A DNA stretch of 64,000 bases from Celeribacter baekdonensis B30 (GCF_000299875.1 NZ_AMRK01000014.1:1-64000); one strand, 5' to 3'. Shown: positions 35,340-44,432, counted from the stretch's first letter. Numbers and translations are program-made. The notes: generated from the letters alone by a model not told the origin.

Positions 35340-35361
35340 GCGCGCAAGGGAGGAAAAACAA

Positions 35362-36387
35362 ATGGAAAATGAACGCAAACTGACAATCGCGCGCGCCATG
35401 GCCGAGGCCACCGCGCAGGAAATGCGCATCGACCCGCGGGTCTTTGTGATGGGCGAAGACATTGCCGATCTGGGCGGCGTCTTCGGCAACACCCGCGGCC
35501 TGGCCGAGGAATTTGGCAAGGAACGGGTGCGCGACACACCGATCTCGGAAACCGGCTTTATCGGGGCCGCCGTCGGCGCGGCCCAAGACGGGATGCGGCC
35601 AGTGGTGGAGCTGATGTTCGTCGATTTCTTCGGCGTCTGTTTCGATGCAATCTACAACCTGATGGCCAAGAACACCTATTTTTCGGGTGGCAAGTTCAAC
35701 GTGCCGATGGTGCTGATGACGTCGACCGGCGGCGGCTATTCTGACGCGGGGCAGCATTCGCAATGCCTCTATGGCAGCTTTGCTCACCTGCCGGGGATGA
35801 AGGTCGTCAGCCCGTCGAACGCCTATGACGCCAAGGGTCTGATGACGGCAGCGATCCGCGATCCGAACCCGGTGATTTATATGTATCACAAGGGCCTGCA
35901 GGGCATGGGGTGGCTCGGCACCGAGAAAGGGGCCATCGTGCATGTGCCCGAAGAGGCCTATGAGGTCGAGATTGGAAAGGCCAAGATCGCCCGCGAAGGT
36001 CGCGACGTGACCATCGTGTCCATCGCACAGGGCGTGCATCACGGGCTGAAGGCGGCGAAGGTTCTGGCAGAGCAGGGCATCAGCGCCGAGGTTGTCGATT
36101 TGCGCTCTCTGGTGCCATTGGATCGCGACACGATCCGTGCCAGCGTCGCGAAGACCGGGCGGTTGATCGTGGTCGACGAGGATTACCACAGCTTCGGCGT
36201 CTCGGGCGAAATCATCGCCACGGTGACCGAAAGCAATCTGGCCGACCTCAAGGCCCCGCCGCGTCGGATCGCCTATCCGGATGTCCCGATCCCCTTTGCC
36301 CGCGTGATGGAGCAGCATTGCCTTCCGAACGCGGATAAAATCGTCGCCACCGCGCGCGCGCTGTGTCAGGCCCCGATCCTGGCCTGA
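35362..36387 (+). CDS. Thiamine-diphosphate dehydrogenase E1 beta subunit
   Basis: This 341-residue transketolase-pyrimidine and C-terminal domain protein pairs with E1 alpha. VMGEDIADLGGVFGNTRGLA and RDTPISETGFIGAAVGAAQDG are typical of AcoB/PdhB. It lacks the fused N-terminal lipoyl domain that alphaproteobacterial PDH beta subunits normally carry, which separates it from the housekeeping enzyme. It starts 22 bases after the alpha gene with a GGGAGGA site. Confidence 0.92.
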   Translation: MENERKLTIARAMAEATAQEMRIDPRVFVMGEDIADLGGVFGNTRGLAEEFGKERVRDTPISETGFIGAAVGAAQDGMRPVVELMFVDFFGVCFDAIYNLMAKNTYFSGGKFNVPMVLMTSTGGGYSDAGQHSQCLYGSFAHLPGMKVVSPSNAYDAKGLMTAAIRDPNPVIYMYHKGLQGMGWLGTEKGAIVHVPEEAYEVEIGKAKIAREGRDVTIVSIAQGVHHGLKAAKVLAEQGISAEVVDLRSLVPLDRDTIRASVAKTGRLIVVDEDYHSFGVSGEIIATVTESNLADLKAPPRRIAYPDVPIPFARVMEQHCLPNADKIVATARALCQAPILA

Positions 36388-36460
36388 TTTGCACTGAAAC
36401 CCACGACTATAACGCGCCGCTCCGGATAGAACCGGAGTGGCCTAGGAAGGACTTTGTCAC

Positions 36461-36694
36461 ATGGCTACGGAAATCATCATCCCCTCTGACCTCTGGGAAG
36501 GCGACGAGGAAAGCGTCATCACCGCCTGGCTGGCCGACGACGGCGCGCAGGTCAAGGAAGGCGCGCTGATCGCCGAGATCATGACCGCGAAGGTACAGCA
36601 CGAAATCAGCGCTCCCGCATCCGGTACCCTGTCGATTGCCAAGGAACAGGACGCCATTGTCGCCAAGGGTTACGTGATCGGGACGATCGAATGA
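36461..36694 (+). CDS. Free-standing lipoyl-domain protein (E2 N-terminal half)
   Basis: This 77-residue protein is a single lipoyl/biotinyl domain with the modified Lys at position 44 (EIMTAKVQHEI) and the typical APASG turn after it. It would be the swinging arm that carries the acyl group from E1 to the catalytic E2. In ordinary complexes this domain is fused to the E2 core; here it ends with a stop that overlaps the next gene by 4 bases (ATGA). The split is natural in appearance, as both halves have their own start. Confidence 0.9.
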   Translation: MATEIIIPSDLWEGDEESVITAWLADDGAQVKEGALIAEIMTAKVQHEISAPASGTLSIAKEQDAIVAKGYVIGTIE

Positions 36695-37380
36695 TGGACG
36701 TGGCAGACACCGATGACCGCGTGGTTCCGTTGCGCGGGGCGCGTGCGATGATCGCAGACAAAATGCTGTCGTCCCTTCAAGGGGCGGCACAACTGACCCA
36801 CCACGCCCGCGCCGACATGGGCGCGATGCTGGCTGCAAAGGCGCGGTTCAAGGCGGAGGGCATTGCCCTGTCCGTCGAGGACTTGTTGATGGGGGCCGTG
36901 GTGCAGACCTTGGGCCGTCACCCCGATATCAACGGGACGCTCAAGGATCGCTCGATCACCTTGTCGACATCGGTGGATCTGGGCGTGGCGATTGCCCTGC
37001 CCGGAAACCTGCTGGCCGCGCCTGCGATTTTTGGGGCGGATAAGATGACCCTGCCCGAATTGCGCGCTGCGCGGCGCGACCTTTCTGAGCGGGCAAAGAC
37101 CAACAAGCTGACGGTTGCTGAAATGACTGGCGGCACGTTTACCGTCTCCAACCTTGGTCTGTCGCGCGTGGAGCAGTTCACACCGATCCTGAACACACCA
37201 CAGATCGGAATTCTCGGGATCGGACGCGTGGTGGAAACCGCGGTGCGTGACGGCGACGGGATCGCGTGGCGGTCTTTGACCGGGCTGTCCCTGACCTTTG
37301 ATCACCGCGCGATTGATGGCGCGCCTGCAGCCGATTTTCTGACAGACCTCTGTCAGACGATCGAGAGCTTTGCGCCGTGA
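36691..37380 (+). CDS. 2-oxoacid dehydrogenase acyltransferase catalytic domain (E2 core)
   Basis: This 229-residue protein contains only the E2 transferase core: VPLRGARAMIADKM at the start, FTVSNLGLSRVEQFTPIL, and the active-site DHRAIDG (His and Asp) near the C-terminus. Neither a lipoyl domain nor a clear peripheral-subunit-binding domain is present, so E1 or E3 docking must occur differently. It should form the trimer-based core and use the separate lipoyl protein encoded just upstream. Confidence 0.9.
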   Translation: MMDVADTDDRVVPLRGARAMIADKMLSSLQGAAQLTHHARADMGAMLAAKARFKAEGIALSVEDLLMGAVVQTLGRHPDINGTLKDRSITLSTSVDLGVAIALPGNLLAAPAIFGADKMTLPELRAARRDLSERAKTNKLTVAEMTGGTFTVSNLGLSRVEQFTPILNTPQIGILGIGRVVETAVRDGDGIAWRSLTGLSLTFDHRAIDGAPAADFLTDLCQTIESFAP

Positions 37381-38075
37381 TCGTCGCGGGCTTCAATACC
37401 GCGTGCGACGGTATCGCCCGTGAAATGGCGCTGTTGCAGCTAGAGCAACCCGCGGCCTTGCTGTGGTCCAGCGCGACGCCCACGCTTGTCCTGCCCGCCG
37501 CTTTGATGCGGAGCCCGCATGTTCAGGAGGCCGCCGCGCAGGCCGAGCGGGCGGGCTTTCCGGTCGTGACCCGGCGCAGTGGGGGCGGCATTGTCCCTCA
37601 GGGGCCGGGGACGTTGAATCTGGCGTTGGTACTTCCGGCACCGCCGGGTTTCCAACTCGAAGACGGGTATCGGCTCATTTGCAATTCTCTGGCAGAGGCC
37701 CTGACGCGGTTCGACATTCGGTCAACGACGGGTGAATGCGCACGTTCGTTTTGTGACGGCACTTGGAACGTGCTTGTGGAGGGCAGGAAGCTCGCTGGAA
37801 CGGCGCAGCGCTGGCGGAGCTCCGGCTCCGGCCCGATTGTTCTGGCGCATGCCGCCATACTCGTAACCCGGCCTGACGCGGCGCATTGGTCGGTGATGGA
37901 CCAGCTACACCGCGCCGCCTTTCCCGGCAGCGCAAAACTGTGTTGTGAGGCTCACGTCGCGCTCACCGATCTGATGGGCGAGGGAACCAATCCTGAAAGT
38001 TTCTCCGGCGCACTGGCACGGGCGGCGGAAGACCGCCTGTCCAGTCTGATTTCACGGGAAGTCAAAGCGGCCTGA
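37377..38075 (+). CDS. Lipoate-protein ligase/octanoyltransferase-like protein (LplA/LipB/BirA fold)
   Basis: This 232-residue protein has the BPL/LplA lipoate-binding loop, VTRRSGGGIVPQGPGTLNLA, and a KLAGTAQRW strand with the conserved Lys. It probably attaches lipoate or octanoate to the Lys of the stand-alone lipoyl protein. It starts with a GTG overlapping the E2 stop by 4 bases. Together with the lipoyl synthase at 42719 it makes the cluster nearly self-sufficient for lipoylation. Confidence 0.85.
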   Translation: MIVAGFNTACDGIAREMALLQLEQPAALLWSSATPTLVLPAALMRSPHVQEAAAQAERAGFPVVTRRSGGGIVPQGPGTLNLALVLPAPPGFQLEDGYRLICNSLAEALTRFDIRSTTGECARSFCDGTWNVLVEGRKLAGTAQRWRSSGSGPIVLAHAAILVTRPDAAHWSVMDQLHRAAFPGSAKLCCEAHVALTDLMGEGTNPESFSGALARAAEDRLSSLISREVKAA

Positions 38076-38106
38076 GTGCCGCAAATCAACAAAGGGGAGG
38101 ACCGGA

Positions 38107-38607
38107 ATGAGTATCAAATTAAACATCGCGGCAATCTTGGGGGCGACGCTGATTTCTGCCAATAGCGCAGTAGCGCTGGAGACAGTCCCCGTGCTCGACA
38201 TGGACACGGCCCTGAAAATCGCAGGCGGCTGTCAAGAGTTCGCAGAGGCGGAAGGATGGCGGATGAACATCGCGATCGTTGACCGTGGCGCCAATCTCAT
38301 CGTCTTTCACCGTATGGACGATGCCTTTCTCGGGAGTGGGGATATCGCAATCGGCAAGGCCAAAACGTCTGCAAATTTTCCGTTCTCGACCCGCTTTGTC
38401 GGGGAGCTTGCCTATGGGGTCGATGGCGCGGCCCCCGGCGTAGAGGGGCTGGACGAGGTAGACGGTGTCATTGCCTTTGCCGGTGGTCTGCCGATCAGGG
38501 CAGGTGAGTTTCACATCGGTGGCATCGGCGTCAGTGGTGATAGCGCCGACAACGACGAGGCCTGTGCCAAGGCCGGTGTGGAAGCCGCTTTCGAGGAGAT
38601 GGAGTAG
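38107..38607 (+). CDS. Exported HbpS/GlcG-family (haem-binding-like) protein
   Basis: This 166-residue protein has a Sec signal peptide (LNIAAILGATLISANSAVA) and a GlcG/HbpS domain: ALKIAGGCQEFAEAEGWRM and VDGVIAFAGGLPIR. Members bind haem or cobalamin or act as accessory factors in diol and glycolate loci. It lies between the lipoylation genes and the GMC dehydrogenase pair, so it may help the periplasmic enzyme. GGGGAGGA lies just upstream of the ATG. Confidence 0.85.
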   Translation: MSIKLNIAAILGATLISANSAVALETVPVLDMDTALKIAGGCQEFAEAEGWRMNIAIVDRGANLIVFHRMDDAFLGSGDIAIGKAKTSANFPFSTRFVGELAYGVDGAAPGVEGLDEVDGVIAFAGGLPIRAGEFHIGGIGVSGDSADNDEACAKAGVEAAFEEME

Positions 38608-38705
38608 GCGCGCCTGCGACCAACTTGAAAGGCGGTATCATCACCGGGCTGTCGGTCCGTTCGGTTGTGTGGTGGAAAGCTGCCGCAACAAAAAGGGAGG
38701 ACAAC

Positions 38706-39299
38706 ATGACCATTCAATTCCACCGGCTGCGGCCGGAAAAAGAGACCCAAGCCGGTATGAGCCGGCGGATGTTTCTGATGACAACAACGATGGCCGGGAT
38801 CACCACCAGTTCCATGCTGGGCAACGCGTCTTTTGCCGCGTCCGGCGTGTTGGACGACGCCCAAAAAGCCCGTCTTTTGCGTATGATTCAGGACATCTAC
38901 CCGCATCCCGATGTCTTGCAGCTGTCGCATTACGAAGCGATTGCCGCAACCGTTCTGAAAAGCGCGGAAATGGACGCGGAGAACGCCAAGGGGTTGACCG
39001 ACGGGTTGGCCAAAATCGAGGCGCAGTCGCAAGCGCTTTTCGGGACCGGCTACACCGACATCGATGATCCTGACGCCCGCGAGGGCCTGCTGCGTCATTT
39101 CCAAAACGAGGGCTTTTTCCAGTCTGTGCGGTGGACGGCCTATTTCGGCATCTACGACAACAAAGAGGTCTGGCCCCTGTTTGGATACGAGGGCTCCTCG
39201 GTGGAATACGGCGGCTATATCGACCGCGGATTTTCGGACATCACGTTCGTGCCCGAGGGGCCGACCTTGGACGAGCGCCTTGCGCAGGTTCAGGACTAA
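38706..39299 (+). CDS. Tat-exported small subunit of a GMC dehydrogenase (gluconate 2-dehydrogenase subunit 3-like)
   Basis: This 197-residue protein has a twin-arginine signal (MSRRMFLMTTTMAGITTSSM) from about residue 18, then ILDDAQKARLLR-like residues and PHPDVLQLSHYEAI, matching the subunit 3 family. Such subunits carry the GMC partner, which lacks its own signal, through the Tat pathway. The ATG at 38706 follows GGGAGGA. It is 12 bases upstream of the GMC gene. Confidence 0.85.
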   Translation: MTIQFHRLRPEKETQAGMSRRMFLMTTTMAGITTSSMLGNASFAASGVLDDAQKARLLRMIQDIYPHPDVLQLSHYEAIAATVLKSAEMDAENAKGLTDGLAKIEAQSQALFGTGYTDIDDPDAREGLLRHFQNEGFFQSVRWTAYFGIYDNKEVWPLFGYEGSSVEYGGYIDRGFSDITFVPEGPTLDERLAQVQD

Positions 39300-39311
39300 G
39301 GGAGAGGTATC

Positions 39312-40889
39312 ATGGCACAATTTGATCTTAACGACGATTCTGTCGTCGTCATCATCGGCTCGGGCGCGGGGGGCGGCACCCTGGCCAACGAGCTGGCCCA
39401 GAAGGGTATCAAGTCGGTTGTCCTTGAAGCGGGGAAACGTTTCGACATGGGCGACATCGAAAACGACGAATGGGCGATGTTCAACAAAATCTCTTGGCTG
39501 GACAAACGCTATTCGGGCGGTGGCTGGCATGGGGCTGTAAACCACCCCAACCTCCCGGCCTGGATCGTGAAGGGCTTTGGCGGTTCGACCGTCCACTGGG
39601 CGGGCGTCGCGCTGCGGTTCAAGGAGTACGAGTTCAAGACACGTACGCATTACGGCGCCATCGACGGCGCCAATGTCGAGGACTGGCCGGTCTCACTGGA
39701 GGAGATGACCCCCTGGTATGAGAAAGCCGAACTCAAAATGGGCGTGACCGGTAAGACCACGGGGATGCCACACTTGCCTTGGAACAACGGCTTTCGGGTG
39801 CTGGCCGAGGGATGCCGCCGCACCGGGCGCACAGATTACAATTCGGGGCCGATGGCCATCAACTCGGTCGAGCGGGACGGGCGACCAGCCTGTCATCAGA
39901 TCGGGTTTTGTATGCAGGGCTGTGCGATTGGGGCGAAATGGTCGACCATGTACACAGAACTGCCGCGCGCCGAGGACACCGGCCTGTGCGAAATCCGGAC
40001 CGATGCGATGGTCCTGAAGATCGAGCATAACGCGGAAGGGAAGGCCAGCGGCGTTCTTTATGCCGATGCGGACGGCAACCTACACCTGCAAAAAGCGCGG
40101 GTGGTCTGCGTCGCCGGCAACTCGATCGAAAGCCCGCGGCTTTTGCTCAATTCGGCGTCGTCGATGTTCCCCGATGGGCTGGCCAACAGCTCGGGTCAGG
40201 TGGGCAAGAACTACATGAACCACACCACTGGGGGTGTTTACGCGGTGCTGCCGGAGAAAGTGCACATGTTCCGTGGCACCTCGGTCGCGGGGATCGTGGG
40301 GGATGAGGTCTATCACGATGCTGCGCGCGGATTCAGCGGCGGCTACTATCTGGAATTCCTGTCTCTGGGCCTGCCGTTTATGGCGGCGTTCCTTGAGCCG
40401 GGGAATACGGGGTGGGGACGCAGTGTCACCCAAGCGCTGGAAGCCTACGACCGGATGTCAGGTGTCTGGGTTCTGGGCGAGGATCTGGCGCAGGAACGCA
40501 ACGGCATCACCTTGCATGACAGCGAGGTCGATCAGCACGGGCTTCCGGTTCCGATCGTGTCCAAGACACCGCATAACAACGACTACGAGATGACTGAGCA
40601 CATGTACGAAACCTCGGCTCAGATCTACGAAGCCGTGGGCGCGACGGATGTCTACGAGCTGCCTGCCTATCCGGCCACTCACAACATGGGGACCAACCGG
40701 ATGCATGCGGACCCCGATAAAGGCGTGGTCAATGCCTATGGTCAGGCGCATGACATTTCCAACCTGTTTGTGTCAGACGGCAGTCAATTCACCTCGTCTG
40801 CGGCGTGTAACCCGACCCTGACCATCGTGGCGCTGGCCATTCGACAGGCGGAATACATCGCGCAGGAGATGAGCGCCCGCAACATCTGA
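39312..40889 (+). CDS. GMC-family FAD dehydrogenase (periplasmic alcohol/sugar dehydrogenase large subunit)
   Basis: This 525-residue flavoprotein has the FAD motif VVVIIGSGAGGGTLANELAQ at about residues 11-30, WHGAVNHPN and GFGGSTVHWAGVALRF near the flavin, and the C-terminal SDGSQFTSSAACNPTLTIVALA with the catalytic region. It is most like gluconate or fructose dehydrogenase large subunits. It has no signal and should be exported with the Tat subunit. The usual triheme cytochrome c subunit is missing from the operon. A diol or acetoin precursor is a possible substrate, by context only. Confidence 0.9.
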   Translation: MAQFDLNDDSVVVIIGSGAGGGTLANELAQKGIKSVVLEAGKRFDMGDIENDEWAMFNKISWLDKRYSGGGWHGAVNHPNLPAWIVKGFGGSTVHWAGVALRFKEYEFKTRTHYGAIDGANVEDWPVSLEEMTPWYEKAELKMGVTGKTTGMPHLPWNNGFRVLAEGCRRTGRTDYNSGPMAINSVERDGRPACHQIGFCMQGCAIGAKWSTMYTELPRAEDTGLCEIRTDAMVLKIEHNAEGKASGVLYADADGNLHLQKARVVCVAGNSIESPRLLLNSASSMFPDGLANSSGQVGKNYMNHTTGGVYAVLPEKVHMFRGTSVAGIVGDEVYHDAARGFSGGYYLEFLSLGLPFMAAFLEPGNTGWGRSVTQALEAYDRMSGVWVLGEDLAQERNGITLHDSEVDQHGLPVPIVSKTPHNNDYEMTEHMYETSAQIYEAVGATDVYELPAYPATHNMGTNRMHADPDKGVVNAYGQAHDISNLFVSDGSQFTSSAACNPTLTIVALAIRQAEYIAQEMSARNI

Positions 40890-40909
40890 GGCGGGCACTT
40901 GCCGGGAGC

Positions 40910-40935
40910 GGCCAGGTCTTGGACCTGGTCGTTTT
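40910..40935. terminator. Terminator between convergent operons
   Basis: GGCCAGGTC and GACCTGGTC pair over 9 bp around a TTG loop, followed by GTTTTC. It lies between the GMC gene stop and the stop of the regulator gene transcribed from the other side. Confidence 0.6.
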
Positions 40936-42671
40936 CATTCGGGGCGTTGCAATCCTTCGGAAGCGATCCAACGATTGATCGTCGCGCGGCTGACGCCGAG
41001 CAGTCGGGCGGCCTTGGTGACGTTCCAGTCGGCGCTGTTCAGGGCGTCACGCAGCGCATGCCGAGCCAGGTCCCGTTTTGATGTGGCCGGGCGGTTCCGG
41101 ATTCTGTCCGGCAGATCGGTCACGTTGATCATCGTGCCATTGCCGCAGATCAGCGCCTCGCGCAGGACAGCGCGCATCTCGCGCTGATTGCCGGGCCAAT
41201 CATAGTCGCAGAGCAAGGTCATCGCCTGATCGGAGACCTGGGGCGGGTTGGCACGGTCCTGCGCCAGATGAGTCTGGATGATATCGGCAACCTCGCGCTG
41301 TCGCAGGGGGGGCAGGTCCAGCACGGACTGGCCGACAAGATATAGCAGGTCAGGTTGTAAGCGATCGTTCTCCTGCAACTGTTCCCAAGGTTGGTCCGAG
41401 GTGAACAGCACCAGCGCCCGGTCTTCGTTGTAGCGGTCGCCGTTGGCACGATCATCATCCTCCAGAAACTGTTTCAGCCGGGTTTGCGTCGGGTCGTCCA
41501 ACTGTTCGATATTTTGCAGAACCAGCGTGGGCGACACCCGGTCAACCGGGTAATCCCCCAGAAAACGCATCGCCTCCAACGCTTCGGCCACGGCCTCGGC
41601 GGCGTTGGGGCTACTGGCGTCCACTGTTACGCCGGTGGGGCTGATCAAACCAAGATCGGCAATGATCGCCTTGGCGAAGTCGCGGCTGTCCCCGCCTGTC
41701 TCGCCACAGATCAAGAGCGGCACGCGATAGGCGGCCAACTTGCGGGCGCGTTCGATCAGCTTGGGCAGTGTGGCCCCCTGATAGGTGAAACCCGCAAGAG
41801 GACCGGTTTTGTTCAACCGCGCCGGGACATGCGGTGCAGCGGCATTGACGAAATAGCGACGCGGCGGCACGCGGGCCGGGCCCCGCAGGCTGATCTCGAG
41901 GTTGTGCAGGTCCGACAGGTGCCGCCCGACAAGGTTCTGATGCGGGGCCGGGCGCGCGTCATCGCGCCATAACGGCAGGCTGAAGACCACCGCCCCCCGG
42001 TCGTCACAGGCCACCAGCGTTTCGAAACACCGCCGTGTTTCGGGGTCGCGCGACATAAGCCGGGCGGTCATTTTGTCCGAATGGAAATTGCGGAACAGGC
42101 GAGTCTGGAACTGGCGGGTGGCTCGGTGCAGCGTTTGTTCACACAGGCCGATTTCATCCGGTCGACGACCGACCGCTCCGACCAGCGTCACCGACCCGAT
42201 CAAATTGTTCTGGGCATCGGTCAGCGGCGCCGAGCTACAGGCAAAACGCGAGAAGCACCGATAGAAATGATCCTCGCCCGAAACAGTCAGGACGCGACCC
42301 GCCGTCAAGGCAACGCTGATCCCGTTGGTGCCAGCCAGTTTCTCGTTCCAGATGCCTCCGGCAGTCAGACCACTGCGCTGAAAATCGGCCTCGACGCCGT
42401 CGGGGGCGTAGCTTTCGAGCACAACGCCTTCGGCATCGGTGACCAACAGGCAATACCGGCTTTTGACGGGCAGCAGCGTGCTGCGGTCCAGTTCGGACGC
42501 GGCGCCACCGATCAGGTCCTGAAACTGTTCGCGGCGTTGAGCGATCTCTGCGCCCTGCAGGCGCAGGATCGGCGCACGTGTTCCCACCGATAGCCGGTGT
42601 TGCTGTGTCGAGCGCGCCTTGGACAGATCGACCAAGTCGCGCAGCGCCTCTTTATGATCTGAGGCCATCAT
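40935..42671 (-). CDS. AcoR-like regulator with a degenerate AAA+ domain
   Basis: This 578-residue protein has a GAF sensor region (about residues 75-190, with KLAGTNGISVALTAGRVL). A central AAA+-like domain follows at about 310-515, and a Fis-type HTH ends the protein (NVTKAARLLGVSRATINRWI). The Walker A position reads GETGGDSRDF instead of GETGxGKE, and no GAFTGA sigma-54 contact loop is present. It should therefore not activate sigma-54 polymerase and more likely works with sigma-70, as TyrR does. It is the last gene of the CMD-lipA-regulator operon. GGGAGGAAAATC precedes the ATG. Confidence 0.85.
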   Translation of the reverse strand: MMASDHKEALRDLVDLSKARSTQQHRLSVGTRAPILRLQGAEIAQRREQFQDLIGGAASELDRSTLLPVKSRYCLLVTDAEGVVLESYAPDGVEADFQRSGLTAGGIWNEKLAGTNGISVALTAGRVLTVSGEDHFYRCFSRFACSSAPLTDAQNNLIGSVTLVGAVGRRPDEIGLCEQTLHRATRQFQTRLFRNFHSDKMTARLMSRDPETRRCFETLVACDDRGAVVFSLPLWRDDARPAPHQNLVGRHLSDLHNLEISLRGPARVPPRRYFVNAAAPHVPARLNKTGPLAGFTYQGATLPKLIERARKLAAYRVPLLICGETGGDSRDFAKAIIADLGLISPTGVTVDASSPNAAEAVAEALEAMRFLGDYPVDRVSPTLVLQNIEQLDDPTQTRLKQFLEDDDRANGDRYNEDRALVLFTSDQPWEQLQENDRLQPDLLYLVGQSVLDLPPLRQREVADIIQTHLAQDRANPPQVSDQAMTLLCDYDWPGNQREMRAVLREALICGNGTMINVTDLPDRIRNRPATSKRDLARHALRDALNSADWNVTKAARLLGVSRATINRWIASEGLQRPE

Positions 42672-42718
42672 GATTTTCCTCCCATTGCCAGGTCGCAGGG
42701 TCCGGCAATCCCTCCTGA

Positions 42719-43693
42719 TTATTGCGTGAAAACCCCCTTTTGTCCAAGTCCCGCCTTGGTCTCGGATCGCAGCGCCTGAAGTTTCTGGAAATCGGCATCG
42801 GCGTGATAGCTGGATCGGGTCAGGGGCGAGGCCGCAACCATCAGAAATCCTTTGCCCAATGCGGCGGTCTTCAGGGCGGCAAAGTCTTCCGGTGTGACGT
42901 ATTGTGCGACGGGATGATGTTTCGGCGTCGGTTGCAGATATTGTCCGATGGTCAGGAAATCGACGCCCGCCGCCCGCAGGTCGTCCATCACCTGATGCAC
43001 GGACTGGCGATCCTCGCCCAACCCGACCATCAGCCCCGATTTGGTAAAGATCGAGGGGTCGCGCTGCCGGACCCGGTCCAACAGGCGCAGCGAGTGATAA
43101 TAGCGCGCACCGGGCCGAACTTGTGGATAAAGCCCCGGCACGGTTTCAAGGTTGTGGTTGAAGACATCGGGCCGCGCATCGACCACCGCATCCACCACGG
43201 CGGGATCGCATTTCAGGAAATCCGGCGTCAGAATCTCGATGGTGGTGTCGGGGTTGAACTGGCGGATGGCACGGATCGTGTGCACGAAATGCGCCGCGCC
43301 GCCGTCCCCAAGATCGTCGCGGTCGACCGAGGTGATCACCACGTGCCGCAGCCCTAGGCTGGCCACCGCCTTGGCCACCCGTCCGGGTTCGAACGGATCC
43401 AGAGCCTCGGGTCGGCCGGTGGCCACATTGCAAAAGGTGCAGCCGCGTGTGCAGGTGTCGCCCATGATCATCATGGTCGCGTGACCCTGTTCCCAGCATT
43501 CGCCCAGATTGGGGCAACTGGCCTCTTCGCACACGGTGGTCACCTTCGCGTCACGAACGAGAGTCTTTGTTCGGGAATACCCCGAGCCCGAAGGGGCCCT
43601 GACGCGAATCCAGTCCGGTTTGGCCGGACCCGGCACGGATTTCCGGTGCGCCTTTTCAGGGTGTCGCAGGGTCGGGACCTGTTGTGTTGTCAT
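42719..43693 (-). CDS. lipA: Lipoyl synthase (cluster-encoded)
   Basis: This 324-residue radical SAM enzyme has both cluster motifs: CX4CX5C ([12 protein letters not shown]) for the auxiliary cluster and CX3CX2C (CTRGCTFC) for the SAM cluster. The C-terminal SSYHAD motif (TRSSYHAD) is also kept. It inserts two sulfurs into octanoyl-lipoyl domains. The start [11 protein letters not shown] at 43693 overlaps the upstream stop by 4 bases; a longer frame to 43852 lacks family similarity. A dedicated copy in a dehydrogenase cluster recalls acoS of acetoin operons. Confidence 0.95.
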   Translation of the reverse strand: MTTQQVPTLRHPEKAHRKSVPGPAKPDWIRVRAPSGSGYSRTKTLVRDAKVTTVCEEASCPNLGECWEQGHATMMIMGDTCTRGCTFCNVATGRPEALDPFEPGRVAKAVASLGLRHVVITSVDRDDLGDGGAAHFVHTIRAIRQFNPDTTIEILTPDFLKCDPAVVDAVVDARPDVFNHNLETVPGLYPQVRPGARYYHSLRLLDRVRQRDPSIFTKSGLMVGLGEDRQSVHQVMDDLRAAGVDFLTIGQYLQPTPKHHPVAQYVTPEDFAALKTAALGKGFLMVAASPLTRSSYHADADFQKLQALRSETKAGLGQKGVFTQ

Positions 43694-44031
43694 TCTGCAA
43701 ACGCGTCTAGGGCTTCCAGTGCCCGACCCCCATATACGACCGAAGGGCCGCCACCCATCTCGATTGCGACCGAGATCGCCTCGATCACCTCGGCGCGCGT
43801 TGCGCTGTGTTTCAGCGCGGCCCGCAGGTGGAACACGATACAATCCTCGCACCGAATCGCGATGGAAATCGAGAGCGCCATCAGCTCTTTGACTTTGCCC
43901 GACAATGCCCCATCGCCAGACACGGCACTTACCAATTGGCTGTAGGGCTTCATGGGTGCAGGGGCTGCCTTGAACAGGGCGCCCACGCGTTTGTCGATCT
44001 CTGCGCCCTCTGCGCGGTAGTTTTTGCTCAT
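43690..44031 (-). CDS. Carboxymuconolactone decarboxylase/AhpD-family protein
   Basis: This protein of about 113 residues has the CMD core with the CXXC-like [15 protein letters not shown] and a following His, as in AhpD-type disulfide redox proteins. Two adjacent ATGs at 44034 and 44031 exist; the second has the better distance from GGGAGG. It is the first gene of the leftward operon, 144 bases from operator copy 2. A peroxidatic or redox role in the cluster is possible. Confidence 0.85.
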   Translation of the reverse strand: MSKNYRAEGAEIDKRVGALFKAAPAPMKPYSQLVSAVSGDGALSGKVKELMALSISIAIRCEDCIVFHLRAALKHSATRAEVIEAISVAIEMGGGPSVVYGGRALEALDAFAE

Positions 44032-44174
44032 CATTTTCCTCCCATCAGGCCCGTTTGACAGGGATGCGTTTCCCAAAAGCGGTGCAGGTGTCTTGGACCT
44101 TTGGCGGCACTATGATTGTTGCGCCCGCCTCAAGGTATCGGAGATCGAACTTTCACACCTGCGAAGCCGATAAC

Positions 44175-44200
44175 TGTCTCATTCGGCCAAAAGTGAGACA
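44175..44200. promoter_or_regulatory. Operator copy 2: TGTCTCA-N12-TGAGACA
   Basis: This has the same 7-bp inverted repeat and the same 12-base spacer as the site at 34237. Here it lies upstream of the leftward CMD-lipA-regulator operon, with one extra flanking base pair (C/G). The two sites would let one regulator control both convergent operons and its own gene. Confidence 0.75.
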
Positions 44201-44276
44201 GCGCCTGTGTCACGAAAACAATTTAGGATTGTTTGTTTGACAGGCGGCTCCTTGCTGGTGTTGACGTGCCTCCACG

Positions 44277-44432
44277 TTAGGGGAGTTCCGCCGGGTGAAC
44301 CGCGGATGGCGAAGCCTTCAACGCCAGTTTCACGACCTTGCGCCGCACCTCGTTAGGGATGCGGGTCCAGACATATTTCGGCTTTGGGGATTGGTCCTGC
44401 AATCCGAGCTCGCCACGATGCAGATACCTATC
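44277..44432 (-). pseudogene. Transposase remnant (IS481/IS3-like)
   Basis: A minus-strand frame of about 50 codons reads RGELGLQDQSPKPKYVWTRI and continues PNEVRRKVVKLALK before a stop. This matches the linker between the N-terminal HTH and the catalytic domain of IS481-like transposases. No inverted repeats or DDE motif remain, so it is a decayed fragment. Confidence 0.5.

Noticed and set aside
36461-37380. Lipoyl domain and E2 core as a single gene broken by a frameshift
   Set aside because: The two frames join by a clean ATGA overlap with a sensible start and stop, and neither half shows residual linker sequence out of frame.
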